From positions 14,314,001-14,378,000 of the forward strand of contig CM028890.1 of NCBI GenBank assembly GCA_016801885.1: a stretch of DNA of 64,000 bases, given 5' to 3'. A program made the position numbers and the translations under genes. Source of the stretch: Toxotes chatareus. Taxonomy: Eukaryota > Chordata > Actinopteri > Toxotidae. The first letter of the stretch is position 1; every line of letters starts with the position of its first letter. Below, piece after piece: positions 36,201-47,039 of this stretch. The notes beneath the pieces are model-generated. The model was given only the letters and a program-made list of their open reading frames with translations, did no database searches and was not told the origin of the DNA.

Positions 36201-39200
36201 AGCCTTCAGCAGGGGCTTCCCCTCCTTCTCCTTGTCCTCCGAGTCCAGTTTGACATCCAGCTTCTCAATTAGCTTGGCTGTCTCGTCCTTTTTGAAATTC
36301 ATGATGGCATCAAACACCTAAGAGGACAGAGAGAGAGAGGACAAAACAAGATGTCCTTTTTCATCCATAACTTTTTTTTAAAGGGCTTGAGAATGCAATT
36401 TTTATTTTTATGTTTTTTCACATTATTATGATGACGTAAGTTGTAGTTTGCAGAGAAATTAATCAATACTGATGAAAACCACCAAGGTCAGAAATGAAGG
36501 GGCTTAAAATCAGTTTTTAACAACACAGAGACATATAAAAAGTTCCTCATGGTGTATTTTCAATCACCTTAAAGATAGGGTCCAAAACAAGCTGGCAAAA
36601 GGTGCGAGGGAGTTTCTGACCATCTGGACCGGTGGCAGTCTTACTGAATTTGCCGGCACTTGGATCAAAATATCTGGAAGAGGCATATGATATCTAATAA
36701 AATCATGACATTCAAATATCAGGTTGACATGGTGATAATGATCCTGTTTTCTGAATTGTAAAAGGTGTGGTTGCTAAATATTATGATCTTTTCCTTACAG
36801 GTGCAAGAACATTTCAAAGAGAAATTAAACACCAGCTGAAAATCTTGTTTTTTGTGTGCCCTGGTGGTTTTACTTTTTGGCTGTAGTGATGTACACGTGT
36901 ACTCCTGGGCATGGTCTGTACCACAGAGGGCACTGAAACATTGCTTTGCAGCCTGGTACTAACTCATGTTTACCTGTCTCCCCACAGTTTCTTCATCATG
37001 TCCTCCACTTTCTTACACCTCTCTGCTGGTCCCAGCTGAGCGTCTCCTTTAGCGGTGAACTTAGCCACATACATCTCAGCAAACTGCTTTAAGGTGAACG
37101 CCCAGCCGTGGAGGCCGGAGCCGAACCCCACTGTACCAATAACAGGGTCAATCTGAGAGACAAAAGTCCAGAATTTGTTATAAATGCAAATACAATTTTA
37201 TATGACAGAAACATTTTCAAGTCATTTTAAATGCATAACTGTCTGTTTGCAATGCATATGTCATACCATGATGTTCCCCATGGGTCCCCCCTCATCCTCT
37301 CCATAGGTGGAGATGATGACATTGACGTTCTCCACAATACGCTGGAAGGTCTGGAAGAGCTCATCTGGCTCCAGCTGAAGCTCAAGCAGAGCCGGTCCAT
37401 TTTGTTCATCATCAGAACCGGCTTGATGCGCTCAGCGATGGCCTGCCGCAGTACGGTCTCAGTCTGCACACACACACCTGGCAGAGGAAACAAACATGTG
37501 AGCCTGAGAGAAAAGCGAGACTGTGTGTGTTGGCGGGATGGGAAGGCAAAAGTGTGAGACATTATGTAATTACCTGAGACACAGTCAACCACCACCAGGG
37601 CTCCATCAGTTACCCTGAGGGCAGCGGTGACCTCAGAGGAGAAGTCAACGTGACCTGGAGAATCAATCAGGTTGATGAGGAAGCCGTTTCCATCTTTACT
37701 CTGCTTGATAAACGCCAAGTCGTTCTCTCCAAGCTCGTAGTACATGGAGATGGCCCTGAGTAACAGAGAGGGAAGAGTAAAAAGTCTGGGGACATGTTCA
37801 CTGTTGATCTCATCACTACCACTTCATCTTAAAGATAAATGAAAAGGAAGGTATAAAAAAAGTGAAAGAAATGAGGCCGACACACTGAGAGGGGGCCTTT
37901 CCAGTTCAAATGCTCCATACTGGTCTGGCCTATTTAAATAAAGAACCATAAATAAAAGATGGGACTTCAACATGGATAGATTTAGGATTTCCTGTGACAA
38001 ACATATGTTCTGCCTGGCTTAATGTTGAGATTTTTCTATTCACTGGATAAGAAATAGAATTGTACTAACGATCTGAAAACAAAACAAATGTTGTGATCAT
38101 GAATCACTCAATCATGCACACTGGAATGTTACAAATTAGCAGACAAGCAAAACAGCACGGCCAGCAGCCGTTTAGAAAGTAGAAACGATGGTTATGAAAG
38201 GCTCAAATATAATACTCTCAGACGGTGGAAGCAAATAAGTATTACAACTGACAGGACCAAAACAACAGGTTGATTAAAGCTCCTGAGCACATATTTTCTC
38301 AGTCAGATTCTTACAATTAGAACACTTTGGCTATTAAACATGAGAGATTTCTTTCTGTGCTCCTCTCCCTCCTTTGATGTAGGAGGCGAGTTGGCAGTAT
38401 CTGAATATCAAAATCTAATGATATGTGTGGGGGAGTTGCCTCATGTTGTCAATCAATCTGATCAAACCACACCCATAGTCCTGATGAAGGAGGTCAGGAA
38501 AATTTTTGTGGGTTGAACTGTTCCTAAATGATTTGTATGTTTTTTCCTCCCAAATTTAACTTTAATAGTTGCATATTTAGTCATGAATATTTACTGTAAA
38601 GGAGAAATGCTTGAGATTTCCAACCAGGTTTTTAAGACCTTCAATAGGCTGCACAAAAACCTACTCCTCTGAACCACATACGTTGATTTGATGGTGATGC
38701 AGCGCTCCTGCTCGTCTTTGCGTGTGTCTGTGAAACGGGTCTCTCCAGCTCGGGACGAAGCAATGATCCCCGCCTTGGACACCAGGGAGTCAGTCAGCGT
38801 GGATTTCCCATGATCCACGTGGGCAATCACAGACATGTTCCTGATGTTGGACTTCTTGTCCATGATGGCCCGGATCTGATCCACAGTGAAGTTGACCTGA
38901 TATAGGAAGGCGGGTGGGTGGGGGGTGTGGGGGAATCAGGGGTAAGGGGGGTGGATTACATTCATCCATTTACAACCAGCAGGGGTTCATTTTATTCATC
39001 ATATGCGTCTGTTTATTCATATCCACTAGCAGATCTGTGCAGTCGTTCCAAGTAGAGTTATAAAAAGAAAGACATGTGTGAAACTGAATCCATCAGGCAG
39101 GCCAGGAGGAGTGTGGGCACTGCATAAAGACTTTACCTTCTGGTTCCTAACCAAGCAACAAGATCAGGAATTACTGAGTCACCACTCACATGCTGCAGCT

Positions 39201-40143
39201 GCACTGGGTCGAGCAGCACCATTTCACAATCACATGGGAACAGAATGTTTTCATTTTAGACCTTAAACTACTCTTAAAATGTCAGTGCACTACATGTTGC
39301 TAAATCTGCCCTTACATCAGTGTTTGAGGGGTTCAACCATTTAATTTAGTATTTAATGTGTAATATATGGGGGGGGCAGTTCCCTGAGATCAGTAATATA
39401 ATAAAAGGAATGTGTGCATAAATTAAGGGACGCTAAAGGCATCTTTTAACACCATGAAGCCCTAACATGTTTATCTCATAATGCGGTAAATATATATATT
39501 TTTAAAAAAAAAATCACCATAGGCCTGTGTGGGCTTTAGCTGATCCACTATGAAATTACTTAATAATATGAAAGAAAAACAAGTGTAAAACATTGATCAT
39601 AACATCATTCTAGCAGGCTAAATGCAACCACCTTACATAATAATGCCAAATATTAGCGGTCCGGACATTCCCTGGCACAACCAAACCCTTTAACATCACG
39701 GTAATAGCTCATTTTAAACCATCTGAAGTCATCCACCATTGTGAGCCCTGTAATGAAATGCACTGCAGCTCTCTGTCGGTGACGTCTTGTTGTAGGCCTA
39801 TATGTAATTATATATTTTTTGTCGCCTCTTAGATGAAATAGAGCGACGCCATCTCCTGCGATCTAACGCAAATGTGCGACGTATTGTAATAACGGTATTA
39901 ACCACACGCGTATTTGGACATGTCAGGACCATGTGCTTTCCTTGTCACAGCCTTATTAACGCATGATATTTCTGCAGCCGAGCCCAGGCGCCTCGATATT
40001 AAAGGCTTTGCTATGAACGTCAGAGCGGGCCGTGCAGTAAAGGCCACAGCCCTGATTATCAGCTGGCTGCTGCGTATGTTTCAACAGATAAGCCTCCATC
40101 TCATCGCGTAACACCTGAACATAACACCAGGTATCGGCATCCA

Positions 40144-40181
<38 letters not shown>

Positions 40182-40341
40182 GACAGGCTCCCTTGCAGCT
40201 TGCTGCACCGAAACCGTTATAACTGTACATGAAGGTTATTCGGTGGAGCGGCTGTGACAGTTTTTTTTAAAGATATTTTTTAAAGCGCCTGTTTCAAAAT
40301 ACGCATTTATGAGCACATGTAAGCCCGTTTCGACTCACCAT
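33229..40341 (-). CDS. eef2: eef2, translation elongation factor 2 (one-base frame break in exon 4)
   Basis: eEF2 is the GTPase that translocates tRNA and mRNA on the ribosome. Exons in transcript order: 40339-40341 (ATG only), 38682-38896, 37574-37755, 37267-37477, 36974-37152, 36568-36673, 36065-36317, 35744-35939, 35477-35600, 35100-35342, 34651-35004, 34340-34522, 33940-34072, 33229-33422. The product would have 858 aa, the same as human. Visible landmarks: the P-loop AHVDHGKST, RAGETRFTDTRKDEQ with the eEF2-kinase Thr56 site, DSPGHVDF, NKMD, IHRGGGQ with the diphthamide histidine, and C-terminal ALDNYLDKL. Exon 4 is 211 bases where 212 are needed: one base is missing at codon 162. Every other exon is intact, so a sequence or assembly error is the likelier cause. 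Teleosts keep more than one eef2 copy; I cannot say which this is. Confidence 0.95.
37267..37477 (-). CDS. eef2: eef2 exon 4 with single-base deletion (G domain, after NKMD motif)
   Basis: The exon reads correctly as GVCVQTETVLRQAIAERIK-PVLMMNKMDR. It then needs +1 base to continue as ALLELQLEPDELFQTFQRIV and ISTYGEDEGGPMGNIM, which is found intact in the shifted frame. The gap is at 37392-37394, where the plus strand has GAGCCGGTCC and one extra C (GAGCCCGGTCC) would give Arg-Ala. A frame-keeping intron is not possible here: no splice sites lie nearby. As written, translation would leave the eEF2 frame after residue 162. Confidence 0.9.
37756..38681 (-). other. eef2 intron 2
   Basis: A 926-base intron. 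I looked for a box C/D snoRNA here and in the other introns because human EEF2 hosts SNORD37. I did not find paired C (RTGATGA) and D (CTGA) boxes with a closing stem on the eef2 strand. Confidence 0.4.
38897..40338 (-). other. eef2 intron 1 (1.4 kb) with (CA)n
   Basis: The intron separates the ATG-only first coding exon from exon 2, an arrangement also seen in mammalian EEF2. It contains a CA microsatellite at 40147-40179 and a GC-moderate stretch near 39,780-40,100 close to the promoter. No exon is visible. Confidence 0.6.
40147..40179. repeat. (CA)n microsatellite
   Basis: About 33 bases of CA in eef2 intron 1. Confidence 0.9.
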
Positions 40342-40530
40342 TTTGTCTGCAAGTTCGTCGGTCTTCGTTTGCGACGGTTTTATTGCTGTAAACACTGCCT
40401 CTGAGGACAGGCAGTCCCGGTGGTGACAGGAGAGACGCTGCTGCTGCTGTGGCTGCGGCTGCCGTGTGATGGTGCAGGACAGAGGCTGCAGCAGCAGGGG
40501 GCGCCGCTGCGCCGCTGTCTGGTCTCAGAT
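40342..40530 (-). promoter_or_regulatory. eef2 5' leader and GC-rich promoter
   Basis: GC-rich sequence with CTG/GCC repeats just upstream of the eef2 start codon. On the eef2 strand a pyrimidine start GTCTCTCCTG lies about 95 bases before the ATG and could be a 5' TOP cap site, expected for all eEF2 genes. No TATA box is clear. The exact start is an inference. Confidence 0.45.
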
Positions 40531-41990
40531 CAGATTTCTGTGGATGTGTGCACACTGCTCTACTTTTGGGTGTGTTGTTTGTGTGCCCGTGTGAAAAAGA
40601 AATGGTTACCTTTCTTATGAGGTTTTTTTTTTCATTTCTTTGTATACAGTACTATTTCTTAAATACTTTAGGTATTTTTGGTCATCCTTGGGTGTGTTTA
40701 CTTATCCAGTTGGTTGCAACCACACACTCCATTCTGATTTCTTTGTTAAAGAAATTTGTTGAAATTTTCAAGTCAAATCAGTTTATCTATATAACCCAAA
40801 ACCCCAAATTTACTACAGGGACTTTACATTCTGTAAAACATACAGCATGCTAAAAAGAAATATATAGAAACTTTTAACTGTTTAAGAGGAAATTCACGCA
40901 GATGAAATGCAAGAAGAGATGAATAAAAGGCTGCTGGTCTTGGTTTTAGATCTTGAAGGCGGTTTCACTGTTTTCAAGATCCAGAACTGATGACTGAGAA
41001 CCTTCACAGACATATACAGATGAAAGAAGGTGTCAGTCTTTTTTTTTTTTACATTTATTCACCTTCTTTCTTGATTGAGGAACCTAACCTAACGCATATG
41101 TTTATCTTGCCTGCTCAGAAAGCAAACTGTAGGATATCTTGGCCAAGCAGCTGGTAAATGTTCAAACACATGAAAGGAGCCCAGACAAACTGGTTCTTTT
41201 TTTTATACTTCAGTTTTGAAACTAGATGAAAAAGCATATTTATACCTAAATATAAGGGGTTTATCCACTGCACAGTTCCTAATACAGTGATAGTGGAACC
41301 GTCAGTGAGTGAGTTAGTGAATGAGTGAGTGTGTGTGAATGTATGAGTGAATGGTTTGACCACATTGAGGGGTCAATTAGACTAGAAAAGCAATGTATAA
41401 GTGCAGTCCATTGACCATATCAGATTCAGCTTCTCTGGCTCAGCTCAGCAGATCAGCTTGGCTGAGCTGTAAAGGCTGGGCTTAATTTAAGTTTAATGCA
41501 AAAATGACCCTTTTTTGAAATATGCTGTAAGTCCAATAGATATTCTAGATAATAGAATATCTAGTTTCAAATAGATATTCACCTACACTTATAAATATTA
41601 ATGTTTGGTTGTATTTATTATTTTTATATGCTTTTTTTTTTTTTTTTAACAATATGATGCTTTTGAATAAGATATTGTTTAAATAAATACATATGTCTAT
41701 GTGTTCATGACATTTGATCAGGTGAAAGTAGTCTTACCACACCAAGGTTTGTCCTTAATGAAGAGGGTAAGCAGCTCTCCTTTCCTTTTGTCAAAGTATC
41801 AACCCTTTGTGGACAAATCAGAGGCTGCACTGTTACAGGATGTTGCAGCAGTCCTCTGCCAGCTGAGGGCAGAACAGGACAAAGCAGCTCAGGGAGGATG
41901 AGAGAATCTGAAATTGGACATTGAAGTCAGAGCGGAATGAGGGAAAGCAGAGTAAAACAAATATTGTACCTGTGGTATTGTGATTGAGTT
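40531..41990. other. Intergenic, no gene seen
   Basis: AT-rich sequence between eef2 and the repeats further right. A 66-codon open frame at 41701-41901 has an unusual Glu/Ala/Gln-rich end (KSEAALLQDVAAVLCQLRAEQDK) but no splice partner or family I recognise. I do not call it a gene. Confidence 0.5.
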
Positions 41991-41997
41991 CATATGA

Positions 41998-42040
41998 ACA
42001 CACACACACACACGCGTGCGTGTGTGTGTGTGTGTGTGTG
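41998..42040. repeat. Self-complementary (CA)n-CGCG-(TG)n tract
   Basis: A CA run turns into a TG run through CGCGTGCG, so the two halves are near-perfect reverse complements. The alternating purine-pyrimidine tract of 43 bases is a strong Z-DNA and cruciform candidate. Confidence 0.9.
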
Positions 42041-44893
42041 AAGGGTAAATGATTGCTACCTTTTACCCCAGTGGACTCAATTCTACATGCTCAGTGGAGA
42101 ACTACAGCCCCGTACTGAAAAATACATTCTTCACGGATGCACAACTGCAGGCGTATAATGGGCCCTCATGAGAACATATGTGTACCTGACATGACAGTTT
42201 ATTGTAGTTGAATTTTTTTTTTTTTTTTTACAGCAATAGACAAGACTTTAATAAACCTCTAATAAGCCTAAGTGTGAAATTCAAGGAAAGGTATGTCACA
42301 AAAATTGTGAATGATTTATTTTCATTTTATTATTTTCAGATCTCCTGTGGAAAAATATGGTTTTAATAAATGGATTCTTGTCCAGATCTTCTGGCAAGTG
42401 GTTAAACAGAACTGATGGAACTGAGGAAAGACAAAGCAAACAATGTTGCCAATGTAGCCAAATGGGTTTTTATTACATAGAAATCCCTAGTTTACAATTA
42501 ATGTGCACTTATAACTGATCTGTGAAGCATTAACAAATTCCTAACTGTGAAAAATCCATTATCCATTATTAGAACTTACAAACCATGTATAAACTATGCC
42601 TTATTAGAAAGTGGTACAGCTTCTTTTTGTCTCCAAAGCTGGACCAGAGCAAGCAAACTAAATTAAAATTTAGAGGAAAAAGCCTTTGTGAAGACAGAAA
42701 AGATATTAAAGTTTGCGGTGAAAGCCAAAATACAATCATTTCTGTGGCCATTTCAACTGATGCTGATATTTTTCATTTCATTGCAATAACACCGTGCATT
42801 GTGTAGCACTTCCACCAGTGGAGCTGACCCACTACGGTGATGGTTGGAGCAGAACAAGCAGTGTGCAGTCATTCAATTCGATGAGCATCCGAAATAGTGT
42901 TGGTTCGTGGCATAACATGGCCCTTTCTTATATTTTTTGAACAGCTGCTGTCTCCCTGTAGCTTCCCCCCTGTAGGATGCTGACTATTGCTTCACTGCTT
43001 CAAATGAAAACAAGCTTTTATAAACATGAAAAGGGGGAGAAATCTGCTCCTTTCAGCCACCACAAAAGGCTTTGGAAAAGCATAGCATTGGCTCCTAAGT
43101 GTAACAGAAGAAGAAGAGAAAATCCGATTTGATATAAGAGGGAAAAAATTCATCAGTACAACTGAATCATGTTATCAGATTTACGACAATTGTGAGCAAC
43201 ACCGCGGCTGTATTGTGCACCCCTTCCCTGACCTAAATTTGGAATTAAAATGAGTAACGGGGTCACTACAGGTCAACCTCTTTAAAGAAACCTGAGAGCT
43301 GACCGAAAACTTAAGTGTCTCCCTGTAGCATCTTTCCATTCCACACCAGTCTCAGTGTCAAGAAATCAGAAACGTGACACTTGTAGCTAAGAAGTGATGG
43401 AGAAACATTTAGAAAGGGAGGCCATTATCTTATGTTTATGATGGTAAAGACTGATAGGAAATAAAAACAGGTGCTGGCAACTGCATGTGAGTTTAATCTT
43501 CCTCTCCTGAAGCTAAATTCAGGGTTTTACAAGTGCACCAAAAATGAGCAGCCAACTTCACTCCACACAGGCCAGAATTGTTTTCATTTCTCTTATTTGT
43601 GCGACACACTGGGAACTTCCCACAAGCTGCAGGTATTGAATCATTCTGAGCACATCAGAGTTATCACTGAGCTCCAGATAAGAGCCATCCAACATGCATT
43701 TCACGGCTGGTGGAGTGATAAAGCTGTGTGCTTAGAGCATGCTCTCTGCTTCTCATCTGTCCTGTGTATGGAAAAAAAAAAGCTCTATCTGGGTTGATCT
43801 CGGTAGCTGTGTCTTTTCTTTTCCCCCACCAGGTCTCTTTTCATTTTTCTGAGAACAGCTCATCCTAGTATTGTCAACACATGCCTTTTCAATTTTATCC
43901 CTCCTTGCCAAGGAAATGTGTGAGCTGTTGGATCTTTTTGGTTGGACCTTACTTGCACTCATACGTATATGTGCAGGTGTAATAAAGTAACTGAAGCTGA
44001 AATCAGCTGCTTGACTGTGATTTCATGGCACATATCATGTTATATGGTGAATCGCTTTCAGGAACGTATATCCTTTCCTTTAATCCTAAACATCCCCATG
44101 ATTGGATGTAACTCTTCTTGACCCTCTGTAACCTACATCCAAATGGACACGATAATGTGGATTCACAGTATGATATCATAAGCAATAACACAGCAATTAT
44201 CTGTACTGAGCTGCAAATGATTCTTGGTATCCAGAGATGTGCTTAAAAATGTCCTGGTTAGATAACATCTGCATGTACTTTGAAACTCTCTAATCTGAAG
44301 ATAGAACAAAAATAAAGATAGCAGAGCTCCGCTGCTATGCAAGCAGGCGTATTACAGCGCTGATAATCTGGGCTCTCATATCATAAATAAATGGATTTTA
44401 ATGCAACAAATATACTTAAGAGGAAAGTACTCGAAAGACTAAAGGATAAGGATCACAGAGGGTTCATACAGGGGACCCACTGCCTGATTTTTTTTTTTTT
44501 TTTTTGTAATGAAATAACAATGAATCTGTCCTGCATAGTCCAGAATGAATCAGTGAAAACATAACTCAAACTGGCTCCAAAAGAAGTTCATTTAAATGAT
44601 CTTGAACTTTTTCCTGACATATTACAACCTCATATTTAAAGATTTTTGAACATGAGAGATTTTTGAATTGTGTTTTCATTCTGTGAAGACTCTGAAAAGC
44701 CCATATGAGCTGTAAAATTAATGTCTGTCTCCACAAAGTGCTGAAATCAAAGTTTGGAGCTGCTTCAGAGAGTTTGATTTATTCAACTCATGTGACACAT
44801 CTGACGCAAAAACAGAAAAGATGAGAAAGAAATGGATTTCTTCTCGTCATTATAGTTTATACAGAAAATTACTCTCTGTGGTCTCAGTTGTGC
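42041..44893. other. Intergenic, no gene seen
   Basis: About 2.8 kb of AT-rich sequence with short A and T runs (42213-42231, 44489-44506). No protein family, RNA gene or clear repeat is recognised; the open frames are short and unlike any family I know. Confidence 0.5.
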
Positions 44894-44938
44894 GTCACAT
44901 AAACCCCAGGTCTGAATCTGACCTGGGGTTTATGTGAC
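44894..44938. repeat. Perfect 19-bp hairpin, 7-base loop
   Basis: Left arm GTCACATAAACCCCAGGTC (44894-44912), loop TGAATCT, right arm its exact reverse complement (44920-44938). No other copy of the arm is visible in the window. Confidence 0.95.
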
Positions 44939-45682
44939 ATGAGATCACCTTTTTCTCTCTCTTCCCATATACTCAAGTCTCTCCCAGCTCTGTCACTTCT
45001 GAATGGTTTAGCAAAGGCAGCAATGTCAGAGAGAAAAGAAACTCACAAGAAAATCAAAAGAAAATATATCTCAGGCTACTTTGAACTGTCTGATGAAGGC
45101 AAAAATGTCAAAGAAATTATGTGAAGAGAAGCGAAAATGGCTCTCAATTATTTGAGATGCCAGATGATCATATGAGTGTCTTTTCTCAGAGGTGTAACAA
45201 CTCTCTGAAGTCAAAGCAGTGATGGAGGGATTGCGGCAAGATTCATTCTGGAAACTAGAAGACAGACTGTGGATTCCACTTTTTTTTAAACTGACGACAA
45301 GTACTATACCTCTGCCACTGAAAGAATCTCTTACCCACTGTGATAATAGTTAGATATGTCTTTGGAAATGTTCCTCTTGTGTCACTGCTGCGAGTACATA
45401 TTATGTAATTCCTTTGCTTTATGGTGTGTTTGCTTAGAAATAGCACGAAACAGATGCTCCTAATTACGGCAATAAAGATAAATGGAGAGGTGCGGCTTGG
45501 TAGTTGCTATAGAGAAGCAAAAAAAGGTTATCTTCGTTCAGCTTTCTTGGAATATATGGAAAATGAACACTAATGAGTGCCTCATCAATAGACAAAGAAA
45601 CTGGGGGAAAGTTTTCTATTTAAAAAAAAGCCACTTGGGCCAATTTTGAGAAAATATGAATTTAATTCAGAGTGAGTGACTG

Positions 45683-45728
45683 AGTCAGACTCATTAGGCA
45701 GGTAGTGAGTCTGACTCACTACCTGCCT
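45683..45728. repeat. Two overlapping perfect inverted repeats
   Basis: AGGCAGGTAGTGAGT (45696-45710) pairs with ACTCACTACCTGCCT (45714-45728) across a 3-base loop. GAGTCAGACTC (45683-45693) pairs with GAGTCTGACTC (45707-45717). The two pairings share bases, so only one can form at a time. Confidence 0.92.
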
Positions 45729-45899
45729 TGTACGTGTGCCTTCAAGGCAGTGCTTACTCATGACCCCTCATTGGTGACTGCAGCCATTAGAAAAAAACAT
45801 TTCTTTCTCAGCGAGGAGAATCATTCTTAGACTAACAAGACTAAGAATAGTAATAGCGATGCTAGCAGTTTTGTAAGGTTGTACTTGGTACCTTTTTAG

Positions 45900-46327
45900 G
45901 TAAATGCTAATGTTAGCACGCTAACATGCTCACAGTGACAGTGCTAACATGCTGCTGTTTAGCAGGTCCAATGCTGACCACAGTCATCATCTTAGTTTAG
46001 CACGTTAGCATGTTAACATTTGATAATAAGCACTAAACCCAAAGTACAGCTGCTGGGAATGTCTTTAGCTTTGCAGGTATTTGCAGTATCAATCATCAAC
46101 TGAAATTCTGAGCCAGCTAATATTTTGACGTGATGATGTTTCTAAATGAAAAGATAAAAGCCTAATCAGTGAAAAGCCAGGTCCTTTAAGGGAGCGCACA
46201 AAATGTCATGATGACTCCATCCAATAGTTGCCATATTTCGGTCTGGACCAAAGTGGTGGACCAACCAGCCAACACAGATCAACACATGGGTGTCCATAGA
46301 GCCACACTGCTAGCATTGCTAAAAACA
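45900..46327 (+). repeat. Dispersed percomorph repeat, GCTAACATGCT...CTGGACCAAAGTGGTGGAC family, near-complete copy
   Basis: The segment has AATGCTAATGTTAGCACGC, GTGCTAACATGCTGCTGTTT, TTAGTTTAGCACGTTAGCAT, AAAGTACAGCTGCTGGGAAT, GGTCTGGACCAAAGTGGTGG and GAGCCACACTGCTAGCATTG in the order usual for this family, which I know from many percomorph genomes. No coding capacity is seen. Shorter copies lie at 50235-50516, 55545-55600 and 56060-56210. Confidence 0.7.
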
Positions 46328-47039
46328 TACCATGAATATATTTTTCTGTTTTCTCTTTTTTTAATCATTTAACGCAAAACTTCTGATAAAGCTTGCAGTC
46401 CCTTCTTGGGGTCCCAGGCTCTAGATTAGGAACCTCTGCAATATGTGAAATGTTAAGAGGAGATTGATGTCTAATATCACTATTCATAATAATAATAATA
46501 ATAATAATGTATTATATGTTTGGTTTCAAGCACAAGTGAGCTGATGAGTGGAGAAAGGAGGAGTGAGTTCTTGTTTGGTTCAAACAAAAATCAATTCAAA
46601 CAAACCTGAGCTTTCCACTGACATTGACAGATGAAGTTAAAGCGTGACTCTGTCCACCCTCTGTCTTTGAAAGCAATAAAAAAAAAAAAAGAGCTTTAAA
46701 TCAATCCTGTTAAACAAAAAATGAATGTGAAACCACACAGCTAATAAATCCTGACTTGTCATTATGACATCAGAGGTCACTCTGGGCAACCTGGGAGCAA
46801 CTTTGACTAATTAATCTATCAGCGAGTCTTCTTGTTATGCCGATTGGCTCTCTCAGCAGTCTGCTAAACACTGGATTGGACAGTGATCACCTGGGCTGGG
46901 GGAATGTAGTTGTATCATATGGCATTTCAACTTTGTCCCTTGAAACAGACTCAAGCATTCCTCCTGGACACAAAGCCACACAGGATCATCTTGATCTGGT
47001 TGTGTGTTGTGTTTTTATTCCAGCTTTCATATTGGAATT
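46328..47039 (+). promoter_or_regulatory. creb3l3 upstream region
   Basis: About 700 bases between the repeat at 45900-46327 and the creb3l3 start codon; the 5' leader and promoter should lie here. AT-rich, with an (AAT) repeat. No TATA box, CRE or HNF4-type element is obvious to me. Confidence 0.35.
46487..46508. repeat. (AAT)n microsatellite
   Basis: Seven ATA/AAT units. Confidence 0.9.

Noticed and set aside
38930..39010. Possible box C/D snoRNA on the eef2 strand (ATGATGA ... CTGA)
   Set aside because: C- and D-like boxes are about 60 bases apart, but the flanks cannot form a terminal stem and no guide is convincing.
41701..41901. 66-codon frame ending in an Ala/Glu/Gln-rich segment
   Set aside because: The C-terminal half looks protein-like, but I see no partner exon, promoter or homologue. 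It could be a decayed exon; evidence is too thin to call.
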